A DNA stretch of 64,000 bases, from positions 1 through 64,000 of the forward strand of contig NZ_FOLV01000015.1 in assembly GCF_900112415.1 (NCBI RefSeq), in the 5' to 3' direction. The notes under the pieces were generated by a model. It did no database searches. It had not been told where the DNA came from and worked only from the letters and a program-made list of their open reading frames with translations. Both the position numbers and the translations under genes were made by a program. How positions within the stretch are numbered: position 1 is the first letter of the stretch; each line of letters begins with the position of its first letter. Positions 45,025-53,756 of this stretch are shown one piece after another. This stretch comes from Bacillus sp. 491mf. Lineage in GTDB: Bacteria; Bacillota; Bacilli; Bacillales; Bacillaceae_G.

Positions 45025-45057
45025 AAAAACGAGGGGTGTATTAGTCTCTCGTTTTTA
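45025..45057 (+). terminator. Terminator of kdpA
   Basis: ATAAAAACGAG and CTCGTTTTTAT arms, immediately after the kdpA stop; it closes the transcript without kdpB. Confidence 0.7.
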
Positions 45058-45175
45058 TAATGAATTCTTTGTGGTTTCTAATGGCATTCATTATAGTATA
45101 GATATATGCTTTTATTGAAGGATTTTATTATAGATTGAAAAGTTTACTTTACATAAAAAAGGATGTGCAAATGTA

Positions 45176-46423
45176 ATGTCATTACAATCAAAATATATAG
45201 CGGGAATTTCACTTGGAGTAATGGGAGTGGGATTTGCCGCAACACTTCCGATTCAAGGAACGGTAGTAGGCGGAATTATTCAAGGTGGATTTGAAGCTGG
45301 TTTAGTAGGTGGACTTGCCGATTGGTTTGCAGTTACGGCGCTTTTTCGCTATCCGATGGGAATCCCAATTCCGCATACAGCACTATTACCAAAAAATCGA
45401 AAACGAATTACAAAAGGACTTGTTACTACACTGGAAAATGATTGGCTGACGAAAGAAAGTATAACAAATAAAGTGAAAGAGCTGCAATTAGCACAAATCG
45501 TATTGCAGATTGCAGAAAGAGAGTTGCAATCTGATAGCGTGAAAAAAAGCATTGTGATAATTGCTGAAAAAGCGATTCTTCAAATAAATATTGAAAAATT
45601 AGCGACTGTAATTGAAAAAGAATTAAAAACGTATTTGCATACGATTCATACAGGAAATATACTACAAGTCCTTATTGATCAATTAGTTGCAGAAGAGTAC
45701 GATGAAAAAACATTTGACTATATGTTAGGAAAGGCAAAAGAGTGGACAGCTCAAGATGAAGCCCGTTATCAACTCGGAAGCTTAGGCATGAAAGCGATGG
45801 AGAATATAAAAGTAGATGGATTTTTGCAGTTTACGCTTAAATCTTTTATGAATATTGTAGATGAAGAAAAAATCGGAAGCATTTTGCAGAAGTTTTTGAT
45901 TAGTAATATTAGTAGTTTACAAAATCCTGATAATAGTACAAGACAACAGATCATAATGAAGATTCGCCAAGAACTTATTCACGTTAAGGAAAATGAAGCG
46001 GTATTACAGGAATTAGAGAATTGGAAAGAAAGTTTGATTGCAAATTGGAATGCGAATGAAAAAATAACAGAATTGTTGGGACAAGCACAGGAAAGAGCAG
46101 TTGCTTTTATAAAAAAAGAGGAGTTTACAGATAAATATCTTCTTTCATTTTTAAGGGCGCAAATGAATAAAGTAAAAGAAGATCCCGAAACGATTCAAAA
46201 AATGGAAGTCTGGTTGCAAAGGCAAATTGTAACCCTTGTCGAAAACAATCATTCTAAAATTGGAAAGCTTGTACAAGAAAACTTGGATAAGCTAGATGAT
46301 CAGACGCTAATTGAAATGATTGAAAATAATGTAGGGAAAGATTTGCAGTGGATTCGTGTAAATGGTGCTGTTTGTGGCTTTATGATTGGGTTAGTTTTGG
46401 AAGGTTTAAAAGCGGTTATATAG
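45176..46423 (+). CDS. DUF445-family membrane protein
   Basis: A 415-residue protein. The N-terminal glycine-rich membrane segment contains GGLADWFAVTALFRYPMGIP, then PHTALLPKNRKRI, the DUF445 hallmark. A long amphipathic helical region follows, and a final transmembrane helix ends VNGAVCGFMIGLVLEG. This architecture resembles envelope-spanning tube proteins, but the function is unknown. The spacing from kdpA and the intervening terminator argue for separate transcription. Confidence 0.82.
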   Translation: MSLQSKYIAGISLGVMGVGFAATLPIQGTVVGGIIQGGFEAGLVGGLADWFAVTALFRYPMGIPIPHTALLPKNRKRITKGLVTTLENDWLTKESITNKVKELQLAQIVLQIAERELQSDSVKKSIVIIAEKAILQINIEKLATVIEKELKTYLHTIHTGNILQVLIDQLVAEEYDEKTFDYMLGKAKEWTAQDEARYQLGSLGMKAMENIKVDGFLQFTLKSFMNIVDEEKIGSILQKFLISNISSLQNPDNSTRQQIIMKIRQELIHVKENEAVLQELENWKESLIANWNANEKITELLGQAQERAVAFIKKEEFTDKYLLSFLRAQMNKVKEDPETIQKMEVWLQRQIVTLVENNHSKIGKLVQENLDKLDDQTLIEMIENNVGKDLQWIRVNGAVCGFMIGLVLEGLKAVI

Positions 46424-46536
46424 AAAAAACACCTCCAATTTGTCGTTTGCATTTACATACGACAGTGGGGGTGCTTTATCCTTGTCTCACTTTACTGGGT
46501 CATTACAATATGAATGTGGAAAGGTTTTTTAGCTTC

Positions 46537-47493
46537 TTATTTTTCAAGAACACTTATGTCTATATTATAAGTTTTTTGAATGTTTAGCTGGTGTGTACCA
46601 TTTCCCGTTTTTATGGTGTTTTTATACCATTGTTCTTGCTGATTTGAATCGGGATTCCCCTCTGAAGTATTATTTTCTTTTTTCGCTAGTTCTTCTACAT
46701 GTTCCCAAGGTGTACTGCCATGAGAATCCTTTTGATTGGTTACAGCTGATAGTGTCATATCACTATCTTTTACAAGATGAACAGATACACTTGAACTTTC
46801 TTGTACAGACCAATTATTTTGTAATTGACCTGGGTAAAGAGAGAGTCCTCTTTCAGAACCGCGAATTTCCACGTTTTTATTTTGCGGGAGGACAAGTGTT
46901 GCTGTCATTCGTAATTGTGATGCGAAGAATTTATGGTGAACGGGTAATGGTTTTAATGTCACATACATCGTTTCGCCGACTGTTTGAATCGCAATAAAAT
47001 CGTCCTGTTTTAGTTTGTCTTTTTCATTTTCTTTCATAGTCATTTCATATGTTCCTAATAAATGAACTTTATTGCTATTGCTTCCTTCTATTGTAAGAGG
47101 AGCATTACTCGTATTAACTACAATTTTTTTAATAGAGTCAGGTATGTCATACTGTACTTCTGGGATGTTATTCGTTTGTTCAGTTGTATGAATAGAATGA
47201 CGAATCTCTTCTAGTAATCCAGTGGATAATAAGAAATAGAAGGCAATACCAATTGTCCCTAAGATACCGATAAAGAAAATACTAAAAATATCATATTTAA
47301 TGATAGGTTGCTCTTTTTTAGAGAATATAACATATAGTAAAATTTCGATGCCGAGTACAATGAAAAGAATAGGCCACCATGCTGTAATGTTATCGAATAC
47401 TTGTATGCCTTTTATAATTGAAAATAATAAGAAACAACCTAATGTAATAGTTGAAATCCCCATAGATATCGTTCCTACACGCCATGTTCTCAT
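46537..47493 (-). CDS. Membrane protein with LiaF-like N-terminus (ECF operon gene 4)
   Basis: A 318-residue protein. Three N-terminal transmembrane helices with WWPILFIVLGIEILLYV resemble the LiaF/DUF5668 unit, and an extracytoplasmic domain of about 200 residues is rich in beta strands (KKIVVNTSNAPLTIEGS; VEIRGSERGLSLYP), similar to DUF4097-type beta-helix domains. Its start overlaps the previous gene by 4 bases. The operon position suggests an envelope-stress output or sensor. Confidence 0.6.
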   Translation of the reverse strand: MRTWRVGTISMGISTITLGCFLLFSIIKGIQVFDNITAWWPILFIVLGIEILLYVIFSKKEQPIIKYDIFSIFFIGILGTIGIAFYFLLSTGLLEEIRHSIHTTEQTNNIPEVQYDIPDSIKKIVVNTSNAPLTIEGSNSNKVHLLGTYEMTMKENEKDKLKQDDFIAIQTVGETMYVTLKPLPVHHKFFASQLRMTATLVLPQNKNVEIRGSERGLSLYPGQLQNNWSVQESSSVSVHLVKDSDMTLSAVTNQKDSHGSTPWEHVEELAKKENNTSEGNPDSNQQEQWYKNTIKTGNGTHQLNIQKTYNIDISVLEK

Positions 47494-48560
47494 TCTTTCG
47501 CACCACCTTTTTCTTCTTTATTTCCTAGTAATAGTTTAAAGCCACCACCAATTAAAAGGAGGGCAACGATAGATGTTTGGAAATAGCGATAATACAATTC
47601 ATTAATATGAATGTTAAATATAGTAGCGAAATAATCGTTTAAAATAGGAAGGAGTGTTTGATCTAATAAATAGTAGCCTCCTAACCCGATAAGTCCGATG
47701 CCGAGCCATTTTTGATGATTAATAAAATAATCAATAATAGGTGTGTCTTGTAAGTCTTCTTTTCCGTATTTTGCAGTTTGCTGTAATGTATCAAAAAAGC
47801 TATAAAACCAAATAATAGGTACTAAAAATAAGAAGGCTGATAATCTTAATAAGTCGAGCAAATAAATAGCAAGTAAAAAAGCTGCCATTAACTGAAGACC
47901 GCGGCGCTGTAAGCCTAAGTACATATGGCCTGCTCCAGGGAACATAGCTAAAATAGAAGCAAATGTTTTGCTTTTCTTTCCTTGTTCTCGGTGCTCTTCA
48001 AATTCTTCGAAAATAGTACGATCGACTAATATTTCGCCATGTTCTTTTTTCTGCAGATGCTGGACGGCATCGAAGAAATTATAAATCCATAGAACAGGTA
48101 ACGTAGCAAGAAAGATAAGAAAGCTTTCACGAGATGTTAATAGTGTAACGAATATAATCATGCTACCTAGCCCTGTAAAAGCGACTAAAAATGTAAGCCC
48201 GCGCTGCATAAGTCCTAATTGGAAATGCCCAAGTCCAGGGATGATGGATAAGAGAATGATATAAAATCGTTCACTTTCACGTGCTGATTCTTGCGTTCGA
48301 TCTTTCTCTCTTTTCCATGACTGATTCACTATAGAAATAATTAAGTCTAGTAGGTTTATTCCCCATACAAGTGCTAATAAAAATACGATAAGGAAAATGA
48401 AATCGCTATACCCAAAGTTAATAATAAATCCTACCGCAGCAATGAATAGTAATAATGAACAACCACTATATATAATAAAACGCCCAATTCGCTGTAAATA
48501 TAAATGGCCGAGCCCAGGGATTAGCCCTAAAACAAGCGCTAAAAAGGGGTTTTTATTCAT
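47490..48560 (-). CDS. Membrane protein with three TM2-like repeats (ECF operon gene 3)
   Basis: A 356-residue polytopic protein built from three similar units of about 95 residues. Each begins with a P-G-(L/A)-G-H motif: LIPGLGHLYLQRIGR (about 13), IIPGLGHFQLGLMQRG (about 105) and MFPGAGHMYLGLQRRG (about 207). Each is followed by two helices and a conserved end (NLLDLI, NFFDAVQH, SFFDTLQQ). The motif resembles the TM2 domain. A LiaF-like pair of helices ends the protein. GGAGGTTC precedes ATG 48560, which overlaps the anti-sigma gene. Confidence 0.65.
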   Translation of the reverse strand: MNKNPFLALVLGLIPGLGHLYLQRIGRFIIYSGCSLLLFIAAVGFIINFGYSDFIFLIVFLLALVWGINLLDLIISIVNQSWKREKDRTQESARESERFYIILLSIIPGLGHFQLGLMQRGLTFLVAFTGLGSMIIFVTLLTSRESFLIFLATLPVLWIYNFFDAVQHLQKKEHGEILVDRTIFEEFEEHREQGKKSKTFASILAMFPGAGHMYLGLQRRGLQLMAAFLLAIYLLDLLRLSAFLFLVPIIWFYSFFDTLQQTAKYGKEDLQDTPIIDYFINHQKWLGIGLIGLGGYYLLDQTLLPILNDYFATIFNIHINELYYRYFQTSIVALLLIGGGFKLLLGNKEEKGGAKE

Positions 48561-49008
48561 GTTTTGAACCTCCGTTCGTTTTTGTTGTGTGTATCGTTTT
48601 GTTTACAATTTGTTTTGAAATCGAAACCCCATTTTGTTTGGAAGATTGTTCAAAACTAGCAGTTACCGTGAAAATATAATGGAATAAACCGCTTGCCATA
48701 AAAATTAACGTAGCTGCAGTTGCAATTATGTAGTGAATGAGCGTACCTTTTATTTGTCTTGGTTGCTTCTTACTCATTTTTTCTTCAGACTCTAGGGATT
48801 CAAAGTTAATTTTCTCCATAACTTCATTTGTAAATGAATCATCATTTATCATTGGAAGGTTTTCATTTTGTTCATCAATGATTTCCATATAAAGTGCTAA
48901 ACAATGATCACATTCATAAAGATGTTGTTCCATAAATTCGCGTTCACTGTTTGATAGAAGGTCTAAAATATAATTGCACCAAGCTTCTTTTGAAAAATGT
49001 GTCATAGA
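48553..49008 (-). CDS. Anti-sigma factor with zinc-finger (ZAS/zf-HC2) domain
   Basis: A 151-residue protein. The cytosolic N-terminus carries a H-x3-C-x2-C zinc motif (HLYECDHC near residue 33), typical of anti-sigma factors for ECF sigma factors. A linker and one transmembrane helix (about 97-118) follow, with a short outside tail. It should hold the upstream-encoded sigma factor at the membrane. ATG 49008 follows GGAAGGAGG and overlaps the sigma gene by 7 bases. Confidence 0.82.
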   Translation of the reverse strand, partial: SMTHFSKEAWCNYILDLLSNSEREFMEQHLYECDHCLALYMEIIDEQNENLPMINDDSFTNEVMEKINFESLESEEKMSKKQPRQIKGTLIHYIIATAATLIFMASGLFHYIFTVTASFEQSSKQNGVSISKQIVNKTIHTTKTNGGSKHE

Positions 49009-49547
49009 AAATCTTCCTCCTTCCAATGTTTTTTAATCCATTTTCTTGCTCTGTAAAGCTTCATTTCCACCGTTTTGACTTCAGCATTTTGTTGAGCAGC
49101 AATTTCTTGATAACTTTTTTCTTCTAAGTAATGTGCGAGAACAACGTCACGATAATTCTTTGGAAGTTCTCTTAGTTTTTGAGCAATCAACACTTTTTGC
49201 TCTTTCGTCAATAACAATGCCTCAATATTATGGGGGGATTTTATATCTTCCTGAGTTTCTTTTGATAAGGAGAGTTCTTCGTTTTCCCTTGCTTTCTTTC
49301 TCTTATAATCAATAGCGTGATTTGTAGCAATTCGTGTAATCCACGTTTTGAATCCACGAAATTGATAATTAGGAAGAGAAGCGTGGATCTTTACGAACAC
49401 TTCTTGTGTGACATCTTGGGCATCTTCTTGATGTCTTAAAATAGCAAAAATAACTTGGAAAATATAATGACGATATGTTTGTACAAGGATGCGAAAAGCA
49501 TGCTCGCTTCCTTGTTGTGCTTTTTCAATTAATTGTCTTTCCTCAAT
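49002..49547 (-). CDS. ECF RNA polymerase sigma factor, apparent ATT start
   Basis: A 181-residue sigma-70 family ECF factor. Region 2 includes QDVTQEVFVKIH and FKTWITRIATNHAIDYKRKK; region 4 includes LPKNYRDVVLAHYLEEKSYQEIA and VEMKLYRARKWIKKHW. The full N-terminus (IEERQLIEKAQQGSEHAF onward) is coded from 49547, where the codon is ATT, 9 bases after GGAGG (49557-49561). No in-frame ATG, GTG or TTG lies near that site. The first canonical start (GTG 49400) would delete most of region 2. It is the first gene of a four-gene operon. Confidence 0.8.
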   Translation of the reverse strand: MEERQLIEKAQQGSEHAFRILVQTYRHYIFQVIFAILRHQEDAQDVTQEVFVKIHASLPNYQFRGFKTWITRIATNHAIDYKRKKARENEELSLSKETQEDIKSPHNIEALLLTKEQKVLIAQKLRELPKNYRDVVLAHYLEEKSYQEIAAQQNAEVKTVEMKLYRARKWIKKHWKEEDFL

Positions 49548-49729
49548 TGTTCTCTCCCTCCTTTTTGACGCATTCTATTATATAGACGTAAAAAATGAGA
49601 AGCCCCCCTACACATGATATAAAAAAAAATATTATATTTTCAGAGAAGGGGCTATATCAAAAAAGTGTGAAAAAGTGGTATAGAGAAGTATATAATGAGC
49701 AATAGGGAAATGTTACATGGAGAAAGGAT

Positions 49730-50401
49730 GTGAATGTTAGTAGGAGAATTTCCGTACTAACAAACATGAAGATAAAAGTATTAATAGCTGATGATAACTC
49801 TTTTATTAGAGAAGGAATGAAAATCATTTTAAGTACATACGAAGAATTTGAAGTGCTAGAAACAGTAAATGATGGACAAGAGGCTTTAGATTATTGCAAA
49901 AAACATGATGTAGATATTGCGCTTTTAGATGTACGTATGCCAAATATGAACGGTGTGGAAGCAACGAAATTCATTTGTGAACAAACAAAAACAAAGCCGC
50001 TTATTTTAACGACATTTGATGATGACGAATACATTTTAGAGGCGGTGAAAAATGGGGCAAAAGGTTATTTATTAAAGAATAATGATCCAGAGCGAATTCG
50101 AGATGCACTTAAAAGCGTATATCACGGACATACTGTGATGCAAGATGTAGTCCTTGATAAAATTAAATCAAACTTACAAGAAAATAAAGAAGAGTTGAAG
50201 ATAGATAAGAGTCTTTTCACAGAAAGAGAGCTTAGTATTATTGCTCATATCGCTAAAGGCTTTTCGAATAAAGAGATTTCAAAACAGCTTTTTATATCAG
50301 AAGGGACGATTGCGAATTATATTACATCAATTCTGAATAAAACAGGGCTTGAGCATCGTACGCAAATTGCCATTTACTATTTAACAGGAACTGTGGATTA
50401 G
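49730..50401 (+). CDS. NarL/FixJ-type response regulator
   Basis: A 223-residue protein. The receiver domain has an acidic pair (IADDNSF), phospho-acceptor Asp in ALLDVRMPNMNG and Lys in GYLLKNNDP. The C-terminal LuxR helix-turn-helix reads FTERELSIIAHIAKGFSNKEI followed by SEGTIANYITSILNK. The start may be GTG 49730 (GGAG 7 bases before) or ATG 49766. The kinase gene follows 4 bases later but is truncated. Confidence 0.85.
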   Translation: MNVSRRISVLTNMKIKVLIADDNSFIREGMKIILSTYEEFEVLETVNDGQEALDYCKKHDVDIALLDVRMPNMNGVEATKFICEQTKTKPLILTTFDDDEYILEAVKNGAKGYLLKNNDPERIRDALKSVYHGHTVMQDVVLDKIKSNLQENKEELKIDKSLFTERELSIIAHIAKGFSNKEISKQLFISEGTIANYITSILNKTGLEHRTQIAIYYLTGTVD

Positions 50402-50405
50402 AAAT

Positions 50406-51134
50406 ATGGAATTTTGGATCGTTATTAGTAAGTTGATCATCTTCCTTTACATCGTATTTAGTTATGTATATTCTAGTGTGACGAATTTACCATGGATTGT
50501 ATTTACTTTACTTTTATATTTTTGTACAAATGTTGCGATTTATATTTTCAAAAAAGATGCAGTGAAAAAAGTATTTATACTTGCATCAATTGTGATGATA
50601 GTTGTTTCGCATGAACAGATTCATCCGTTATTACTTTTATTTTTACCACTGAATTTATATGAGTTTACTTCTTATTACATACAGAGAAGATGGATGATTC
50701 TTTTTATTATGCTTCTTCCAGTTATGTTTGCCCAGGAAAATATACGTATGACATACAGTTTAATCGCTGTATTTGATTTTGTTGTTTATACAATGGCCAA
50801 GCTATATACGGAAAGGTTATGTAAATTTGAAGTAGACAATGACATGATGCGAAAAGATATGCAAAGGCTCACGAAGAATTTGAATGAAAATAAAGCATAC
50901 ATAAGACAATCGGAATATACATTTAAGCTAGAAGAACGAAATCGATTATCGCAAGAAATTCATGATAAAATTGGTCATTCTATGACATCTGCGTTAATTC
51001 AAATGGAAGCAGCAAAAAGGTTAATGGATACTGATAAAGAGAAAGCGGCAGAGTTGCTTCAAAATGCCATTTCTTTCTTCCTAATTGCTATTTATAAATT
51101 TGGGCGGAATAACGATGCTAGGAATTTTATTTAA
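50406..51134 (+). pseudogene. Truncated sensor histidine kinase lacking the ATPase domain
   Basis: A 242-residue product with about five membrane helices (residues 5-125) and a HisKA_3 dimerisation segment, EERNRLSQEIHDKIGHSMTSAL, with the phospho-histidine near residue 187. After LLQNAI the sequence departs to SFFLIAIYKFGRNNDARNFI and stops, so the HATPase domain of about 100 residues is missing. A deletion probably joined the kinase to an unrelated gene end. The cognate regulator is intact. Confidence 0.75.
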
Positions 51135-51142
51135 TAAAGATG

Positions 51143-51180
51143 TAAAAGGGGTACAGTTTGATACTGTACTCCTTTTATAC
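51143..51180 (+). terminator. Terminator after the truncated kinase
   Basis: AAAAGGGGTACAGT pairs with ACTGTACTCCTTTT around a 5-base loop. Confidence 0.75.
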
Positions 51181-51348
51181 AAGACTTCATTATGAGTTCC
51201 TTGTACAACATATTTGTCTCCACCTAAAAGAAAAACACTATTTGCAATGACATTTCCCTCACTTGTACCAGGAATAATAATATTACACGTAGAACCAAAA
51301 AGGCCGGGAATAAAGACGATAGGTGTTTTTTTCGTTAAGATTTTTCAT
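51179..51348 (-). pseudogene. Broken N-terminal fragment of a lipase-like alpha/beta hydrolase
   Basis: GGGGTGAACTGG precedes ATG 51348 (MKNL). One extra base just after codon 4 breaks the frame, and the shifted frame reads TKKTPIVFIPGLFGSTCN then IIIPGTSEG, which matches the start of a secreted-lipase-type hydrolase. Coding character ends by about 51180 near the terminator. It is the main content of the 341-base gap 51135-51475. Confidence 0.5.
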
Positions 51349-51475
51349 CCAGTTCACCCCGTATGTATATATAAATAGTAAAAAATAATATGAAACGCCC
51401 TGTAAATTAGCATTAAAAATACCTTCTGCTGAAATACTATGTAGAAACAATTATTTTGTGCGGAAGGAAAACGAA

Positions 51476-52687
51476 ATGATGAAAAAAATACTTCGGATTA
51501 TTTCTATTATTATTGCTATATTCCTTTTACTACTTGTTTGTATGCATGTTGATGTTACGCTGGGAAGAAAAATAGAAGCGAAAAAAAATCAAACGAAAGA
51601 GTATGAAAATCACTATAGTGATTTTCAACTATTTGTGGAGGGGCAATCTTTGTATCAACAGCTATTTTCGGATATAAAAGAGGCGAAACATTCAATTTTT
51701 ACTTATTTCTTTATTATTTCAGATGATAAAAGCAGCCGTACTTTTTTGAATCTGTTGAAAGAAAAAGCAAAAGAAGGTGTACAAGTATACCTATCAGTCG
51801 ATCGGATTAATGATTTGTCTTTCAAAAGAAAAATGAAAAATGAATTAGAAGCAAGTGGTGTTCATTTTACATATAGTAGAAAACCTGAATTGCCATTCTC
51901 TTTTTATTCGCTACATCATCGGAATCACCGCCGAATTACAATAATCGATGGGAAAATAGGTTATAGTGGTGGTTTTAACATAGGAGATGAGTATTTAGGA
52001 AAAGACAAGAAATTTGGATATTGGCGAGATTATCATATACGAATAAAAGGAGACGGGGTAAAGGATTTAGAAGAACAGTTTGCATTAGACTGGAAACGAG
52101 ATGCTTCTGAAACGATAACAAGTATTTCTAAACAGAGTGTCCCAGGAAAAACGTTATATACACTGTCTAGTTATAATGGCCATGATATCATCCAAAAGTA
52201 TATGGAATTAATAAAGCAGGCAAAACAATCTATTGTGATTGCCACCCCGTATTTTATACCAAAAGATGAAAAGCTTATGAATGCTTTAATTCAAGCAAGG
52301 CAGCGCGGCGTTTCCGTTAAAATAGTGTGGTCTTTCAAGCCGGATGTTCCTTTTATAAAAGAGGCTGCCTATCCTTATATTCGTGAAGCAATCGAGAATG
52401 GCATTTCTGTATATGGATATAAAAAAGGGATGTTTCATGGAAAAGCTATGGTATTTGATAATGAAACAATCGTTATCGGAACAGCGAATTTTACTCCGCG
52501 TAGCTTTCATATTAATGATGAGATGAATTTCTATATAAAGGGTGGTCCCCTTCTGCAACAGATAAATCAAGCATTATCACAAGATATTCGGGATTCAAAA
52601 GAAATGACGTTATCATTCTTAAACAATTTGTCCTTTTTAGAGAAGTGTAAAGAAAAGATAGTAGGGATGTTTAGTTATTATTTATAG
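51476..52687 (+). CDS. Phospholipase D-family protein, cardiolipin-synthase-like
   Basis: A 403-residue membrane-anchored protein: one N-terminal helix (about 4-24) and two PLD domains. The first catalytic motif is NHRRITIIDGKIGYSGG (HxR instead of HxK, near residue 147); the second is FHGKAMVFDNETIVIGTAN (near 320). Paired HKD motifs fit cardiolipin synthase, which joins two phosphatidylglycerols. The HxR substitution may lower or alter activity. ATG 51476 has GGAAGG 8 bases upstream. Confidence 0.82.
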   Translation: MMKKILRIISIIIAIFLLLLVCMHVDVTLGRKIEAKKNQTKEYENHYSDFQLFVEGQSLYQQLFSDIKEAKHSIFTYFFIISDDKSSRTFLNLLKEKAKEGVQVYLSVDRINDLSFKRKMKNELEASGVHFTYSRKPELPFSFYSLHHRNHRRITIIDGKIGYSGGFNIGDEYLGKDKKFGYWRDYHIRIKGDGVKDLEEQFALDWKRDASETITSISKQSVPGKTLYTLSSYNGHDIIQKYMELIKQAKQSIVIATPYFIPKDEKLMNALIQARQRGVSVKIVWSFKPDVPFIKEAAYPYIREAIENGISVYGYKKGMFHGKAMVFDNETIVIGTANFTPRSFHINDEMNFYIKGGPLLQQINQALSQDIRDSKEMTLSFLNNLSFLEKCKEKIVGMFSYYL

Positions 52688-52708
52688 GAACAGAAATATG
52701 AATGAGAG

Positions 52709-52736
52709 AAAATGCAGCGTGATGCTGCATTTTTTC
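52709..52736 (+). terminator. Terminator of the cardiolipin-synthase-like gene
   Basis: AAATGCAGC pairs with GCTGCATTT around GTGAT, then TTTCTT. Confidence 0.8.
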
Positions 52737-52875
52737 TTAATGATAATAATCGCTTAAGAAACGAATACATATTTTTACAATATGTTATTTGGATGATATA
52801 CTAAAATAGCATAGATCAATTGTATTTCATAAAAATAAGGATGTGTGTGCTTGGATTCCATGAGGAGGGATTGGA

Positions 52876-53550
52876 GTGAAACGTCAAACTGTTATTCGTG
52901 AAATAGCGGAGCATATATGTGCACTTAAATTAAATCATCCTGTAAGAGTGGGGGTTAGTGGAATTACAGCTTCAGGGAAAACGACATTTGCTAATGAATT
53001 AGCGAAGGAAGTTCAAACTCTAGGAAGAACAGTAATTCGAACGAGTATCGATCATTTTCACAATCCAAGAGCAATTCGATATTCACAAGGGAAGGAATCA
53101 GCGAAGGGGTATTATGAAGATGCTCATGATTATAAGGCTATTTCTGACCGGTTATTAAATCCATTAGGATCAAATGGTACGATGCGTTATGAAATACAAT
53201 CACACGATTTAGAAACCGATATGTATATTCATTCTGAACCTGTATTAGCTTCAGAAGATACAATATTTATAGTAGATGGAACATTTTTGTTTAAAGAAGA
53301 ACTGAAACATTTATTTGACTATAAAGTATTTGTAGAAACAGACTTTCAGATTGCTAGAGAACGTGGTTCCAAGAGGGAAGCGCAAGCTTTTGGAAGTAAA
53401 GAGAAAGCTAAGGATATGTTTATACATCGGTATCATGCGGCTTGTCATATGTACATAGAAGAGCATGCACCGAAGGAGTGTGCAGATGTAGTTGTAAACA
53501 ATAATAGTATAGAAGAACCAGTAGTTGTATGTAATGGTTTTTCCTTTTAG
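52876..53550 (+). CDS. Uridine-kinase-like P-loop protein
   Basis: A 224-residue P-loop kinase with Walker A GVSGITASGKTTFA near residue 27, a RTSIDHFHNPR segment (uridine kinase/phosphoribulokinase-type catalytic Asp) and IFIVDGTFLF as Walker B. The C-terminal lid includes RERGSKREAQAFGSKEKA. It is related to uridine kinase but shorter in conserved substrate residues, so the true substrate is uncertain. The GTG start has GGAGGGA about 6 bases upstream. Confidence 0.7.
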   Translation: MKRQTVIREIAEHICALKLNHPVRVGVSGITASGKTTFANELAKEVQTLGRTVIRTSIDHFHNPRAIRYSQGKESAKGYYEDAHDYKAISDRLLNPLGSNGTMRYEIQSHDLETDMYIHSEPVLASEDTIFIVDGTFLFKEELKHLFDYKVFVETDFQIARERGSKREAQAFGSKEKAKDMFIHRYHAACHMYIEEHAPKECADVVVNNNSIEEPVVVCNGFSF

Positions 53551-53666
53551 ATTATACGGAATAATCTATCTATTTATCGATTCTATATTTCAATTGTATA
53601 CTAAAGAAGGACATTCATGGACAATTCAAGAAAAAAATCCGAAAGTTTTGTGACAAACTTGTAGGT

Positions 53667-53682
53667 TTTTGTCTGATTTTGT
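53667..53682 (+). promoter_or_regulatory. GlnL-type direct repeat upstream of the DAACS symporter
   Basis: TTTTGT-CTGA-TTTTGT matches exactly the TTTTGT-N4-TTTTGT direct repeat described for B. subtilis GlnL. It lies 90 bases upstream of the symporter start. A GlnL-like regulator is encoded 6 kb downstream behind the same gene set. Confidence 0.65.
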
Positions 53683-53724
53683 AGGTTCACCTATATCATG
53701 TGATTAAGCTTTTATACATACAAA

Positions 53725-53739
53725 TTGAAAGCGTTCGCA
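53725..53739 (+). promoter_or_regulatory. CcpA cre site
   Basis: TTGAAAGCGTTCGCA fits the cre consensus WTGNAANCGNWNNCA at all defined positions. It sits between the GlnL-type repeat and the ribosome-binding site of the symporter, where CcpA binding would block transcription when preferred sugars are present. Confidence 0.7.
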
Positions 53740-53756
53740 TGGAGGGGATGAAATAC

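Noticed and set aside
45019-45175. Remnant of kdpB after kdpA
   Set aside because: The 157 bases hold a terminator and A/T-rich spacer with no recognisable KdpB coding sequence.
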